Shown: one piece after another, positions 17,488-26,726 of the stretch
Numbering within the stretch: position 1 is the first letter of the stretch
Layout: every line of letters starts with the position of its first letter
From: Marinomonas alcarazii
Lineage (GTDB): Bacteria; Pseudomonadota; Gammaproteobacteria; Pseudomonadales; Marinomonadaceae
NCBI RefSeq assembly: GCF_003208215.1
Contig: NZ_QKLW01000005.1
Coordinates: forward strand, 1 to 64,000
Length of the DNA: 64,000 nt
Direction: 5' to 3'
The notes under the pieces: model-generated
Databases searched by the model: none
What the model was told of the DNA's origin: nothing
The model's input: the letters and a program-made list of their open reading frames with translations, nothing else
Made by a program: the position numbers and the translations under genes

Positions 17488-18864
17488 TTAGTTTTGGTTG
17501 ATAAAGTAGTTAATCACGTAAGCTGGTAGCTCTGCCGCTGGCACAACGATTTGCTCCATTGTGTCACGATCACGAACCGTTACTGGCGCACCTTCTTGCT
17601 CGATGGAATCGAAATCGACGGTGACACAGATTGGCGTACCTACTTCGTCATGACGACGGTAACCTTTACCAACGTTACCTGTGTTTTCATAAAGAATACG
17701 ACCCAGACCTAGTTTCTGAAGCTTGTTTTTCAATTCTTTCGCAAGCGCTACGATTTCAGGCTTGTTTTTCTTAAGCGGCATAATAGCCACTTTGATAGGC
17801 GCTAGATGAGGCTTAAACTTCAACACAGTACGAGTAGAACCGTTTGGTAGCTCTTCTTCTGTGTAAGCCTCGGTCATGACAGCCAATAGACCACGATCTA
17901 GACCAGCAGAAGGTTCGATACAGAAAGGAACTTCCCATTTATTTTCTTCTAAATCGCGAATCGCTAACTTAGCAGTAGAATGCTCGTTCTTTTTCACTTT
18001 TGCAGAAAGACCAAACTCTTCTTGTGCTTTTGTGTGAGAGCCTAGATCGTAATCGGTACGGTTCGCAACACCTTCTAGTTCTTCAAAACCATGTGGAAAC
18101 TTGTACAAAATATCCACAGTAGATTTAGAGTAATGCGCAAGATCATCACCGGTCACATATTCAAACTCAATGTTCTCTTCAGAAAGACCTTGATCCAACC
18201 ACCATTGCTTACGCGCTCCAACCCAGAACTCGTGCCATTTTTCATCTTCGCCAGGCTTACAGAAAAATTCCAATTCCATTTGTTCGAATTCACGAACACG
18301 GAAGATGAAGTTACGAGGCGTGATTTCGTTACGGAAAGATTTACCAATCTGCGCAATACCAAACGGCAAAGTACGAGAAGTCGAATCTACAACGTTTTTA
18401 AAGTTAGTGAAGATACCTTGTGCTGTTTCTGGACGAAGGTAAGTATAAGACTCTTCGTTCACCATTGGGCCAACGTTGGTTTTGAACATCAAATTGAAAT
18501 CACGTGGCTCTGTTACATTAGTTGAGCCACAGTTGTCACATACTTTAATGTCTTTCATGTGGTCAGCACGCATACGAGATTTACATTCGTGACAATCTAC
18601 CATTGGATCGGTAAAAGTATCTTCGTGACCAGAGTATTTGTAGACGTGTTTGTTTTGAATAATCGCAGCATCCAAACCTTCTACATCATCACGCTCATAA
18701 ACCATTGAGCGCCACCAAGCGGCTTTTAGGTTGTTTTTTAATTCAATACCTAGCGGACCGTAATCGTAAGCACCTTGCATACCACCGTAGATTTCACTGC
18801 CTTGGAAAATAAATCCGCGACGTTTACATAGGGAGACGAGTTCATCCATTGTTTTAGCTGGCAT
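17488..18864 (-). CDS. glyQS: Glycine--tRNA ligase, single-chain dimeric type
   Basis: Class II synthetase charging tRNA-Gly. Residues from the ATG at 18864 (458 aa) begin [20 protein letters not shown]; an AAGGTG box nine bases upstream decides this start over an in-frame TTG at 18885. Family features: [17 protein letters not shown], a zinc-site-like [12 protein letters not shown]...CDNCG region, motif 2 around [35 protein letters not shown] (motif 3), and the anticodon-binding C-terminal domain (KVAIMPLKK onward). This is the alpha2 type of Gram-positives, archaea and eukaryotes; most gammaproteobacteria carry the alpha2beta2 GlyQ/GlyS enzyme instead. Monocistronic with its own terminator. 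Confidence 0.95.
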   Translation of the reverse strand: MPAKTMDELVSLCKRRGFIFQGSEIYGGMQGAYDYGPLGIELKNNLKAAWWRSMVYERDDVEGLDAAIIQNKHVYKYSGHEDTFTDPMVDCHECKSRMRADHMKDIKVCDNCGSTNVTEPRDFNLMFKTNVGPMVNEESYTYLRPETAQGIFTNFKNVVDSTSRTLPFGIAQIGKSFRNEITPRNFIFRVREFEQMELEFFCKPGEDEKWHEFWVGARKQWWLDQGLSEENIEFEYVTGDDLAHYSKSTVDILYKFPHGFEELEGVANRTDYDLGSHTKAQEEFGLSAKVKKNEHSTAKLAIRDLEENKWEVPFCIEPSAGLDRGLLAVMTEAYTEEELPNGSTRTVLKFKPHLAPIKVAIMPLKKNKPEIVALAKELKNKLQKLGLGRILYENTGNVGKGYRRHDEVGTPICVTVDFDSIEQEGAPVTVRDRDTMEQIVVPAAELPAYVINYFINQN

Positions 18865-19135
18865 TTCTAAACACACCTTAAGCAAAATTCGTTAAATAAG
18901 GACATGAGAGCCGATTTGGCATCACGTTCAAGTAATAATAGCCGACCATTGTACTCGTTGACCCTATTTCGCTCAATGGCGATTCTTGATTAGAGCGCCA
19001 CAAAAAACTTTACACTTTTTTGTACATAAATAGGACAAAAGAAGGATGTTAGGTACTGTTTTAAAGTTCATTTTGTTAGATAATTCTCATTGTTTTCATA
19101 TTTCTTTTTTCTCGGTACTTTTTAAAGGTAACAAC

Positions 19136-19576
19136 ATGCGTTTTTATAAGCCTGTAGTGGTCACTCTCGCTGCATTAAGCATCATTCCATTTACTTTGGC
19201 CACTTACCTAAACTTTTCTAATAACACATTAGCTGGTTATACGGGCGTAACTATTTTTGCGACGTATGGGGCCGTTATCCTAAGTTTTCTCAGTGGCGTT
19301 ATTTGGGGTCGAGTCATAGAACAACCAGAAAACGGCGCAGGTAAACTATTATTGGTTTCTTCTAATATCGTTTTGTTATCTGCTTGGTGCTCGTTACTGT
19401 TGAAAACACCTGAATTATCAATCGTATTGCTGCTATTAGGTTTTATCAGTCTTTTTTGGCTGGAAGCACGATGGATAAAACCCTCTTATGTAAACAAAGC
19501 ATACGCGACCCTTCACTTTAGCCTAACCTCTATCGTTTGTGTCATGCATTTGCTGGTGTTATACCCACATTATTAA
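19136..19576 (+). CDS. DUF3429 family membrane protein
   Basis: 146-residue inner-membrane protein with four to five hydrophobic helices; the segments TIFATYGAVILSFLSGVIWG and FWLEARW identify it as DUF3429 (function unknown). The frame is open from 19046, but AAAGG eight bases before the ATG at 19136 and the first helix starting there support the shorter form. It heads a row of small rightward genes with the DCC protein and the SDR enzyme. Confidence 0.82.
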   Translation: MRFYKPVVVTLAALSIIPFTLATYLNFSNNTLAGYTGVTIFATYGAVILSFLSGVIWGRVIEQPENGAGKLLLVSSNIVLLSAWCSLLLKTPELSIVLLLLGFISLFWLEARWIKPSYVNKAYATLHFSLTSIVCVMHLLVLYPHY

Positions 19577-19659
19577 TCACACTAACGACCGCAGACTGAT
19601 CTAAAACACTTCTAGTCACGTATCATTACTTAACACTTTAATGTTTAGAGTAATGATCC

Positions 19660-20052
19660 ATGTTAACAATCTTCTACGATGGCTATTGTCCTCTTTGCGC
19701 AGCCGAAATGCGCACACTGCAATCTTTAGACAGAAACAACAGATTGCAGCTAGAAGACATCCACGCCAATGATTTTACAGAAAGATATCCCCATATTGAT
19801 CCGATTGAAGCGGATAGGCTACTTCACGGCCAGCTGGCTGACGGAAAGGTTATCAAGGGGTTAGACGTCACGTGTCTCGCATGGCAACTTGTTGGAAAGC
19901 ACAAATGGATGCAAATGCTACGCTGGCCAATCATCCGCGTTTTCGCCGATATGGGCTACAAAGTATTTGCTCGCTATCGCCACCAGATTTCATCTTTTGT
20001 CACTGGCAAACCGCGATGTGAACCCTGTGCCAAAGATCGTTGTGATCTTTAA
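19660..20052 (+). CDS. DCC family thiol-disulfide oxidoreductase-like protein (DUF393)
   Basis: 130 residues. It shows the family signature FYDGYCPLCAAEMRTL, with the CxxC-like YCPLC near residue 10, then LQLEDIHA and the DVTCLAWQLVG block. A C-terminal cysteine pair (RCEPCAKDRC) may bind metal or form a second redox pair. The physiological role of DUF393 proteins is not established. It lies 28 bases upstream of the SDR gene and probably shares its transcript. Confidence 0.85.
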   Translation: MLTIFYDGYCPLCAAEMRTLQSLDRNNRLQLEDIHANDFTERYPHIDPIEADRLLHGQLADGKVIKGLDVTCLAWQLVGKHKWMQMLRWPIIRVFADMGYKVFARYRHQISSFVTGKPRCEPCAKDRCDL

Positions 20053-20080
20053 TTCGCCACGATTAATGTAGGAGCCCGCT

Positions 20081-20806
20081 ATGTCGTCTTTCTATGCCCT
20101 TGTGATTGGTGCAAGCAGTGTCATTGCCCAAGCTGCCATTAAGCAATTTGAAGATAACCAAGATTGCCTTGGCATCTTTGCCATTAGCCGCGTTTCACCA
20201 AGCCAAGACAAAGCAAGTAAAACACAATGGATTGAATCTGATTATAGTGAAGCGAGCATCCAACAAGTTTGCCAAACACTTACCCCTTATTCGGGCGCAA
20301 TCACCAAAGTGCTGATTTGTAATGGCATACTACACAACGACAGTATGATGCCAGAAAGAAAGTTAGAAGAAATTAGCGCCTCTCAGTTAACCACGGTTTT
20401 ACACGCCAACACGGTCATCCCTATGCTATGGCTAAGCCGTTTATTGCCTATTTTACAAGGTAAGCATGATACTCAAGTGGCACTTTTCAGCGCTCGTATT
20501 GGCAGTATTTCCGACAATAAAACGGGCGGCTGGTACAGCTACCGCGCCTCTAAAGCCGCTCTAAACATGCTCATTCAAACCAGCTCGGTGGAATACGCAA
20601 GAAGAGCTAAAAATGTAAAACTTATCGCTTTTCATCCAGGCACCACAGATACGCCGTTGTCTAAACCATTCCAACGATCCGTCCCAAAAGATAAGCTCTT
20701 TACAGCGGAGTTTGTGGCAACACAGCTTTTATCCATTATGGAAAGTATCACTATGGACAACAAAGCCGCTTACTTAGACTGGAACAATCAAGCCATTGAG
20801 TGGTAA
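20081..20806 (+). CDS. Short-chain dehydrogenase/reductase (CsgA-like)
   Basis: 241-residue NAD(P)-dependent oxidoreductase with a Rossmann fold: nucleotide loop VIGASSVIAQA near the N-terminus (a variant of GxxxGxG), the NGILHND strand, and the catalytic Tyr-Lys pair in WYSYRASKAALNM. The layout resembles the C-factor/CsgA-like branch of SDRs. A TAGGAG box precedes the ATG. The substrate is unknown; pairing with a DUF393 gene is the only context. Confidence 0.85.
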   Translation: MSSFYALVIGASSVIAQAAIKQFEDNQDCLGIFAISRVSPSQDKASKTQWIESDYSEASIQQVCQTLTPYSGAITKVLICNGILHNDSMMPERKLEEISASQLTTVLHANTVIPMLWLSRLLPILQGKHDTQVALFSARIGSISDNKTGGWYSYRASKAALNMLIQTSSVEYARRAKNVKLIAFHPGTTDTPLSKPFQRSVPKDKLFTAEFVATQLLSIMESITMDNKAAYLDWNNQAIEW

Positions 20807-20829
20807 TGACTCTTAATAAGAGTCTATTG

Positions 20830-21567
20830 CTAAATCATATCCAAGCTTAAAAATAGGCGTTTACTTTCAAGGCTTGCTGACGGTGAGCGATGCACCACAC
20901 CTCGCCCCAAAGAGGTAGGCCACTCATCCCCTTTCATCAAAGCAACGTCACCCACATTAAGCTGGTTAATGCGCCCTTTTTCATTCAAGCCACTATTATG
21001 GTCATTCACTCGTCCACCTCGTCCCAGACGGTCTCTGACCACATGTGCCTCGTGCAGCCATTCACTACCGCTGCCAGCGTATGTCGATACTAATCGGCAG
21101 GGAATTTTATCGACATGAAAGCGAGGACACATTGCGTTTGAAAGCACATTTAATCGCAGACCCACTTCTTCAAGGTCAAATAGACACGCAAACATGTCGA
21201 CCAGTAGCGCGACATCCTCAACGAATAGAGCTTTACCCTGAGCCTCGGGAAGCAGTTTTCCTAACATGGAGCTTAAGTACTCCAAACTTCCCTGAGATGT
21301 GAAAGCGAAGTGCGGGGAAGACTCAAGTAAGCTCTCAGCATATTGCGAAATAGAGCCCAGCGACCTTTGCCAAACCGCCATACTAATGTTGTTTTGATAA
21401 ATATCAGCGAGCACTTCTCGGTGAGAAGACTTCACCACACCCAACAAGGCTGGCTTTGTCGCTAGACCCTCTTCTTGATCCAAGCCATTGGTATCAATCA
21501 AATTATAGTGACTGTTTTTCAAATCCACCGAATGAGGCACTTTTTGAAAACTAAGATTTTCTCTCAC
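20830..21567 (-). CDS. DUF1826 protein, probably zinc-starvation induced
   Basis: 245 residues, GTG start at 21567 preceded by AAGG seven bases upstream (an overlapping ATG at 21569 is out of frame and stops at once). It is recognised as DUF1826 by NAMCPRFHVDKIPCRLVSTY, GSGSEWLHEA, GDVALMKGDEW and the C-terminal VVHRSPSASLESKRLFLSLD. The set His151-x-Asp153, His226 and Arg227/Arg237 has the spacing and order of the iron and 2-oxoglutarate ligands of 2OG-Fe(II) oxygenases; this is my inference. A near-consensus Zur box lies upstream, so it should be made when zinc is scarce. Function unknown. Confidence 0.8.
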   Translation of the reverse strand: MRENLSFQKVPHSVDLKNSHYNLIDTNGLDQEEGLATKPALLGVVKSSHREVLADIYQNNISMAVWQRSLGSISQYAESLLESSPHFAFTSQGSLEYLSSMLGKLLPEAQGKALFVEDVALLVDMFACLFDLEEVGLRLNVLSNAMCPRFHVDKIPCRLVSTYAGSGSEWLHEAHVVRDRLGRGGRVNDHNSGLNEKGRINQLNVGDVALMKGDEWPTSLGRGVVHRSPSASLESKRLFLSLDMI

Positions 21568-21601
21568 ATCAACACCTTCAAGAAATAAATAAACATCGAT
21601 T

Positions 21602-21618
21602 ATGTTATGTTATAACAT
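21602..21618. promoter_or_regulatory. Zur box
   Basis: ATGTTATGTTATAACAT matches 15 of 17 positions of the core of the gammaproteobacterial Zur operator (ATGTTATAATATAACAT). It lies 35 bases upstream of the DUF1826 start, where it would overlap the promoter. It also faces a 15-codon open frame on the other strand (21639). Confidence 0.72.
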
Positions 21619-21638
21619 AATTTTAAGAGAGTAAAAGT

Positions 21639-21686
21639 ATGATGAAGAAAATCATGATCTTGAAGGTATTGAATAAAGGAAAATAG
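21639..21686 (+). other. 15-codon open frame next to the Zur box
   Basis: ATG at 21639 to TAG at 21684 encodes MMKKIMILKVLNKGK. A GAGAG sequence lies about ten bases before it, and the Zur box ends 20 bases before it. It might be a leader peptide or the remains of a Zur-controlled gene; there is no evidence that it is expressed. Confidence 0.25.
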
Positions 21687-21733
21687 ACCGAAGACTAATC
21701 GGTTATAAGAAGAGAGAAGTTACAAGCACAAAA

Positions 21734-21763
21734 TCACTTCACCGTAACGGCAGCATGAAGTGA
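21734..21763 (-). terminator. Likely terminator of the DUF5062 gene
   Basis: TCACTTCA and TGAAGTGA form an 8-bp stem with a 14-base loop; on the minus strand it is followed by TTTTGT. It lies 31 bases after the DUF5062 stop. Confidence 0.6.
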
Positions 21764-21793
21764 GAAAGGAGATACCTGGCGCGTTACGCCTTA

Positions 21794-22054
21794 TTACTTC
21801 AAAAGAGGATCGTCTTTTGGCAACAGTTTCTGAATCCACAACGCCAACTTGTGCTTCATGCTTGGCAAATCTTCCTTGTCAGCAGGCAAGCCCACGATCA
21901 ACTTATCCAGCACCAATAAACGATAAATCGCCTCGGTCTTCTCATTCGCCGACATGGTCGAAGAAAAGCCAGCATAGCCACGTTTGAGCGCGTAGTTCTC
22001 GCCAACTTGAATGGCTTTTTTACTAAGAGCGGCTTCATTTTTAATTTTTTTCAT
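21794..22054 (-). CDS. DUF5062 family protein
   Basis: Small 86-residue soluble protein, rich in Lys and Leu, of the DUF5062 family found mainly in Vibrio and other marine gammaproteobacteria. Recognised from KNEAALSKKAIQVGENYALKRGY, EAIYRLLVLDKLI and MKHKLALWIQKLLP. No function is known. Monocistronic; divergent from the prp regulator with a 304-base gap. Confidence 0.75.
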   Translation of the reverse strand: MKKIKNEAALSKKAIQVGENYALKRGYAGFSSTMSANEKTEAIYRLLVLDKLIVGLPADKEDLPSMKHKLALWIQKLLPKDDPLLK

Positions 22055-22275
22055 AGCTTTCCCTATTTAGTTGCGCGATCAAACAAACCTCTTAAAAGGA
22101 TGGTCGACACACTTGATAGTCAAATGATTCTTATGACTCTATCAGCTTTTGATATTCAACCAAGCGTTTCTCGTCAATAAACGCCAAAAACCTCTGAATA
22201 AACACAGTGTTAGCAGTGTTACACTCGCCTACAACGATCAAACATACGACTAAAGGATAAGATAGAAACCATAAG

Positions 22276-22340
22276 ATTGTTGACAATCCAACTTGATAAA
22301 CCGCAAAAATACGACTATAAATCCTAATATTGTCAACAAT
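22276..22340 (+). promoter_or_regulatory. prp operon promoter framed by two GntR-type operators
   Basis: A sigma70 promoter is visible: TTGATA (22293-22298), 17-base spacer, TATAAA (22316-22321). Two copies of the palindrome ATTGTNNACAAT flank it: ATTGTTGACAAT at 22276-22287, just upstream of -35, and ATTGTCAACAAT at 22329-22340, over the expected transcription start. This layout fits autorepression by the GntR protein encoded immediately downstream. The remainder of 22055-22275 shows no gene or clear signal. Confidence 0.75.
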
Positions 22341-22358
22341 AAAGTGTTTTCTCCTATT

Positions 22359-23045
22359 ATGAGCAACCTTATTTCAATTAAATCTGCAACACTATCGGAA
22401 GACATCGCTCAACAGCTAACCAATGCGATAGTGCAGGGTGATATCCCCCAAGGCAGCAAAATATCAGAGCCAGAACTGGCCAAACAATATGGCGTTTCTC
22501 GTGGGCCATTAAGGGAAGCCATCGTTAAATTAGAAGGACTAGGATTAGTCACGCGTACCGCTAATGTGGGTGCACGAGTTATCCAGCTAAACACACAAGA
22601 TATGCTTGATACCTTTGCCATGCGCGAAGCGTTAGAAGGCATGGCGGCTCGATTAGCTGCCAGCAGCATGCCGACAGATGAAATAAACAGCTTGTACGCG
22701 CTACTCGATAAACACCAAGCTCACCTAGATGCCAACCAAGACGAACATTATGTGCAACAAGGCGGCAACGACGATTTTCATTTACGCATTATTCACGCCA
22801 GCGGTAACGGCAAGCTAATCCGTTTGTTAACGGAAGAATTGTATGCAGTGATTCGCATGTATCGTCGCCATACTGCAGATCAACGCAGCGATCCACGCCA
22901 AGCATTACGTGAGCACAAAGCCATTCTGGATGCGATAGCGAATCACGAAGGCGATCTTGCTGAACTACTGATGCGACGTCATATCAGCCGTGCCAGCAAA
23001 CTACTAGAACAAGCAATGCAACACGCCGTTGCCACCTCACTCTAG
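22359..23045 (+). CDS. GntR family (FCD domain) regulator of the methylcitrate operon
   Basis: FadR-type regulator, 228 residues from the ATG at 22359 (MSNLISIKSATLSEDIAQQL). The winged helix contains IPQGSKISEPELAKQYGVSR followed by GPLREAIVKLEGLGLV; the FCD ligand domain runs from about residue 90 with metal or ligand residues in DDFHLRIIHASGN and the HKAILDAIANHEGDLAELLMRRHI block. The frame extends upstream to 22293, but the promoter lies in that stretch, so the longer form cannot be right. It is the first gene of gntR-prpBCD and probably responds to a propionate-derived metabolite such as methylcitrate. Confidence 0.9.
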   Translation: MSNLISIKSATLSEDIAQQLTNAIVQGDIPQGSKISEPELAKQYGVSRGPLREAIVKLEGLGLVTRTANVGARVIQLNTQDMLDTFAMREALEGMAARLAASSMPTDEINSLYALLDKHQAHLDANQDEHYVQQGGNDDFHLRIIHASGNGKLIRLLTEELYAVIRMYRRHTADQRSDPRQALREHKAILDAIANHEGDLAELLMRRHISRASKLLEQAMQHAVATSL

Positions 23046-23077
23046 CCATACATTGATAACAATAAGAGAGGAATCCA

Positions 23078-23956
23078 ATGACCACACTTTCAGCTGGTGC
23101 CCGTTTTAGACAAGCCGTCGCCACACAATCTCCCTTACAGGTCGTCGGAACCGTCAATGCCTATTGCGCAATGATGGCGGAACAAACAGGTCATCATGCC
23201 ATTTACTTATCAGGTGGTGGGGTCGCGAATGCCTCCTATGGCTTACCTGATCTTGGCATGACTGATTTGCATGATGTACTAGAAGATGTGAGACGCATTA
23301 CGTCCGCATCTAAGTTGCCGCTGTTAGTCGATATTGATACTGGCTTTGGTGGTGCCTTTAACATCGCCAGAACCATTCAACAAATGGAAAAAGCCGGCGC
23401 GGCGGCGGTGCATATTGAAGACCAAGTCCAACAAAAACGTTGTGGGCACCGACCGAATAAAGCCATTGTCAGTCAAGACGAAATGGTCGACCGCGTAAAA
23501 GCTTGTGTTGATGCCCGCGTTGACGACAATTTTGTCATCATGGCGCGCACCGATGCTCTGGCTGTAGAAGGCATGGAACCCGCTATCGAACGAGCCATTG
23601 CTTGCGTCGAAGCTGGCGCCGACATGATCTTCCCAGAAGCCATGATCACTTTGGATCAATACCAAGAATTTGTCGCTGCCGTAAAAGTGCCGGTATTGGC
23701 GAACATCACCGAATTTGGCGCAACGCCGCTGTTCAGCAGAGAGGAATTGGCCAGTGCTGGCGTAGATTTGGTGCTTTATCCACTCAGCGCATTTCGCGCC
23801 ATGAACAAAGCCGCCCTCAATGTCTATCAGCATTTATTAAACGAAGGCCACCAGCGCGATGTGATCGACACTATGCAAACTCGTAACGAGCTTTATGACT
23901 TTCTCAACTACCATGAATACGAAGACAAATTAGACGCGCTCTTCTATAAGAAATAA
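23078..23956 (+). CDS. prpB: 2-methylisocitrate lyase
   Basis: Last enzyme of the 2-methylcitrate cycle: splits 2-methylisocitrate into pyruvate and succinate. 292 residues, PEP mutase/isocitrate lyase superfamily TIM barrel. The catalytic loop KRCGHRP carries the essential cysteine; metal ligands lie in [10 protein letters not shown] and [22 protein letters not shown] is also typical. It follows the regulator by 32 bases and has a GAGGAA ribosome binding site. Confidence 0.97.
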   Translation: MTTLSAGARFRQAVATQSPLQVVGTVNAYCAMMAEQTGHHAIYLSGGGVANASYGLPDLGMTDLHDVLEDVRRITSASKLPLLVDIDTGFGGAFNIARTIQQMEKAGAAAVHIEDQVQQKRCGHRPNKAIVSQDEMVDRVKACVDARVDDNFVIMARTDALAVEGMEPAIERAIACVEAGADMIFPEAMITLDQYQEFVAAVKVPVLANITEFGATPLFSREELASAGVDLVLYPLSAFRAMNKAALNVYQHLLNEGHQRDVIDTMQTRNELYDFLNYHEYEDKLDALFYKK

Positions 23957-24025
23957 GAGCCTAAAAATAAGGGTCTAAGAAAGAACAAGTTACTTCTCTA
24001 AACAATAACAAAATGGAGTAGAAAA

Positions 24026-25165
24026 ATGGCTAAAGTACTTTCTGGCGCAGGTCTAAGAGGCCAAAGCGCAGGCGAAACCGCACTCTGTACCGTAGGCAAA
24101 GCAGCCTCAGGATTAACTTATCGCGGTTACGACATTGATGTCTTAGCGGACAAAGCAAGCTTTGAAGAAGTCGCGTATCTCCTGCTGTACGGCAAGTTAC
24201 CTAACCGTACTCAGTTGCATGACTATGAACAAAGACTGATGAGTTTACGTAGCTTACCTGACGAGCTAAAAGCGGTATTAGAGCTGATTCCCGCCAGTGC
24301 GCACCCAATGGATGTAATGCGTACAGGGTGTTCCTTTTTAGGTAATCTTGAACCTGAACTGCCGTTTGAAAAACAACCCTCGTTGGCATTACATAGTGCC
24401 GATCGATTGATTGCCACCCTGCCAGCTATGGTGGTTTATTGGTATCGTTTTAGCCACGATGGCGTTCGCGTAAATACGCACAATGCCAACGTTCCTTCTT
24501 TAGCAGGTCATTTTCTCACCATGCTGCATGACAAAGAGCCAAGCGCCCTTCATACCCAGGTTATGAACGCGTCTTTGATCTTGTACGCTGAACACGAGTT
24601 TAACGCCTCGACCTTTACTGCTCGCGTTTGTGCTTCCACCTTGTCAGACATGTTTTCCTGCGTCACTGGCGGCATTGGCAGCTTACGCGGGCCACTTCAT
24701 GGCGGCGCCAATGAAGCCGCGATGGACATGATAGAACCATGGAAAACCCCAGACAAAGCCGAAGCCGCCTTGCTGCAAAAACTCGCCAATAAAGAAAAAG
24801 TCATGGGCTTTGGTCACGCTATTTACAGTGAACGCGATCCACGCAATGGCATCATTAAAAAGTGGGCCAAAAAGCTCAGCGAAGACGTCGGTGACGATCA
24901 TTTATACGCGGTATCAGAACGTTGTGAAGAAGTCATGTGGCGCGAGAAAAAACTCTTTTGTAATGCGGATTTTTTCCATGCCAGCGCGTATCGCTTTATG
25001 GGCATTCCCACCAAATTATTTACCCCTATTTTCGTTTGCTCCCGGGTCACCGGCTGGGCCGCCCATGTCATGGAACAACGAGCGAAAAACCGCATTATTC
25101 GACCTAGCGCTGATTACACAGGGCCTGACCATTCTGAGTGGGTGGATATTGACGACCGTCATTAA
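24026..25165 (+). CDS. prpC: 2-methylcitrate synthase
   Basis: Condenses propionyl-CoA with oxaloacetate to 2-methylcitrate. Citrate synthase fold, 379 residues, the shorter type used by PrpC. The catalytic residues are visible: His in GPLHGGANEAAMDM, His in GFGHAIYSERDPR, and the Asp in the FVCSRVTGWAAHVMEQRA-preceding FFHASAYRFMGIP region (Asp of CNADFFHASA). The opening GAGLRGQSAGETALCTVGK matches other PrpC proteins. GGAG eight bases before the ATG. Operon prpBCD. Confidence 0.96.
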   Translation: MAKVLSGAGLRGQSAGETALCTVGKAASGLTYRGYDIDVLADKASFEEVAYLLLYGKLPNRTQLHDYEQRLMSLRSLPDELKAVLELIPASAHPMDVMRTGCSFLGNLEPELPFEKQPSLALHSADRLIATLPAMVVYWYRFSHDGVRVNTHNANVPSLAGHFLTMLHDKEPSALHTQVMNASLILYAEHEFNASTFTARVCASTLSDMFSCVTGGIGSLRGPLHGGANEAAMDMIEPWKTPDKAEAALLQKLANKEKVMGFGHAIYSERDPRNGIIKKWAKKLSEDVGDDHLYAVSERCEEVMWREKKLFCNADFFHASAYRFMGIPTKLFTPIFVCSRVTGWAAHVMEQRAKNRIIRPSADYTGPDHSEWVDIDDRH

Positions 25166-25170
25166 CTCAA

Positions 25171-25192
25171 CATCAGCATCAGCATCAGCATC
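25171..25192. repeat. Hexanucleotide CATCAG microsatellite
   Basis: CATCAG is repeated three full times plus CATC in the prpC-prpD gap, between the prpC stop and the prpD ribosome binding site (AAGGA at 25208). Such repeats change length by slippage; here a change would only alter spacing within the transcript. Confidence 0.8.
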
Positions 25193-25217
25193 AAAACTTG
25201 ACGATTAAGGATCACTA

Positions 25218-26705
25218 ATGAGCAACAACGTAGACCTAAACAACCGCCCAGATTACGACCAAGTCATACAAGATATTGCAGATTATGTATTGAATTTTAA
25301 AGTTGAAAGCCAAGAAGCCCTAGACACAGCACGTAACTGTTTAATGGACACACTCGGTTGTGGCTTGCTGGCCCTACGCTTTCCAGAATGTACCAAGCAC
25401 CTTGGCCCCATTGTCCAAGGCACAGTGGTGCCGAACGGTGCTCGCGTTCCAGGTACGTCTTTGTCTCTCGACCCGGTGAAAGCCGCGTGGGACATTGGTT
25501 GCATCATTCGCTGGCTGGATTACAACGACACGTGGTTAGCGGCAGAATGGGGACATCCTTCCGATAACTTAGGCGGAATTTTGGCCGTTGCCGATCACCT
25601 TTCACAAGTTCGTCTATCGAATGGCGAAAGCCCGATGACCATGCGTGAAGTATTAGAAGCCATGGTAATGGCCCATGAAATCCAAGGCGTTATCGCGCTG
25701 GAAAACTCGTTTAACCGTGTGGGTTTATGTCACGTGTTATTAGTGCGCGTAGCCTCTGTGGCTGTGGTGACTAAAATGATGGGCGGCGACAGAGAACAGA
25801 TCATGGCGGCGATTTCGCAAGCTTGGGTCGATGGCTCTGCTCTGCGTACTTATCGTCATGCACCTAATGCTGGCTCTCGTAAATCGTGGGCGGCTGGCGA
25901 TGCAACGTCTCGTGCGGTGCGTTTGGCCGATATGTCGATGCGAGGCGAAATGGGCATTCCCGGTGTGCTTACCGCAGAGCAATGGGGTTTTTATGACGTG
26001 TCTTTCTCAAAAACCAATAAAGACCAAGCCATTAAGCCTGATGACAAACGTGAGTTTTCTTTCTCACAAGATTACGGTACTTACGTAATGGAAAACGTCT
26101 TGTTCAAGATCTCTTTCCCAGCCGAGTTTCACGCTCAAACCGCGGCTGAAGCGGCCGTTACTTTGCACCCTCTTGTGAAAGACCGCTTAGCCGACATCGA
26201 CAAAATCGTTATTCGTACTCATGAATCGGCGATTCGCATTATTTCCAAGTCTGGCCCATTAGCGAACGCTGCAGATCGTGACCATTGCTTGCAGTACATG
26301 GCGGCAGTGCCACTCGCTTTCGGTAATTTAACTGCCGAACATTACGAAGACGACTTTCATGCTGCCAATCCCATCATTGATGAGCTGCGCAACAAAATGG
26401 AAATCGTCGAAGACAAACGCTTCACTGCCGAATATTTAGAAGCCGACAAGCGCTCCATTGCCAATGCGATTCAGGTGTTCTTTAAGGATGGCAGCAGCAC
26501 AGAGGAAGTGGTGGTGGAATATCCAGTCGGACATCGCCGCCGTCGCGAAGAAGGCATTCCATTGTTGGAACAGAAGTTCAAAAACAACTTGGCGACGCGC
26601 TTCCCAAACCGTCAGTGCCAGCAGATTTTTTCGCTTTGTAAAGATCAAGCCGCTCTTGAAAGCACCGCAGTGAATCGCTTCATGGATTTATTTGTTATCG
26701 CTTAG
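25218..26705 (+). CDS. prpD: 2-methylcitrate dehydratase
   Basis: Iron-sulfur-free dehydratase of the MmgE/PrpD family that converts 2-methylcitrate to 2-methyl-cis-aconitate. 495 residues, somewhat above the 483 of E. coli. Family stretches: [63 protein letters not shown] and [16 protein letters not shown]. The operon therefore uses PrpD rather than the AcnD/PrpF pair. No hydratase for the last isomerisation is encoded nearby, so aconitase elsewhere must supply it. Confidence 0.96.
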   Translation: MSNNVDLNNRPDYDQVIQDIADYVLNFKVESQEALDTARNCLMDTLGCGLLALRFPECTKHLGPIVQGTVVPNGARVPGTSLSLDPVKAAWDIGCIIRWLDYNDTWLAAEWGHPSDNLGGILAVADHLSQVRLSNGESPMTMREVLEAMVMAHEIQGVIALENSFNRVGLCHVLLVRVASVAVVTKMMGGDREQIMAAISQAWVDGSALRTYRHAPNAGSRKSWAAGDATSRAVRLADMSMRGEMGIPGVLTAEQWGFYDVSFSKTNKDQAIKPDDKREFSFSQDYGTYVMENVLFKISFPAEFHAQTAAEAAVTLHPLVKDRLADIDKIVIRTHESAIRIISKSGPLANAADRDHCLQYMAAVPLAFGNLTAEHYEDDFHAANPIIDELRNKMEIVEDKRFTAEYLEADKRSIANAIQVFFKDGSSTEEVVVEYPVGHRRRREEGIPLLEQKFKNNLATRFPNRQCQQIFSLCKDQAALESTAVNRFMDLFVIA

Positions 26706-26726
26706 GCCTCATAAGCATTGGCGCTA

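Noticed and set aside
18091..18525. 144-codon plus-strand frame opposite glyQS
   Set aside because: Entirely within the synthetase gene on the other strand, with no start signal or homology.
22293..22358. Longer start for the prp GntR regulator
   Set aside because: The -35 and -10 elements of the promoter lie in this stretch, so it is not translated.
26703..26720. CTCATAA identical to an elongator tRNA-Met anticodon loop upstream of tmcA
   Set aside because: A seven-base match with no supporting anticodon stem; expected by chance. Noted only because TmcA acts on that anticodon.
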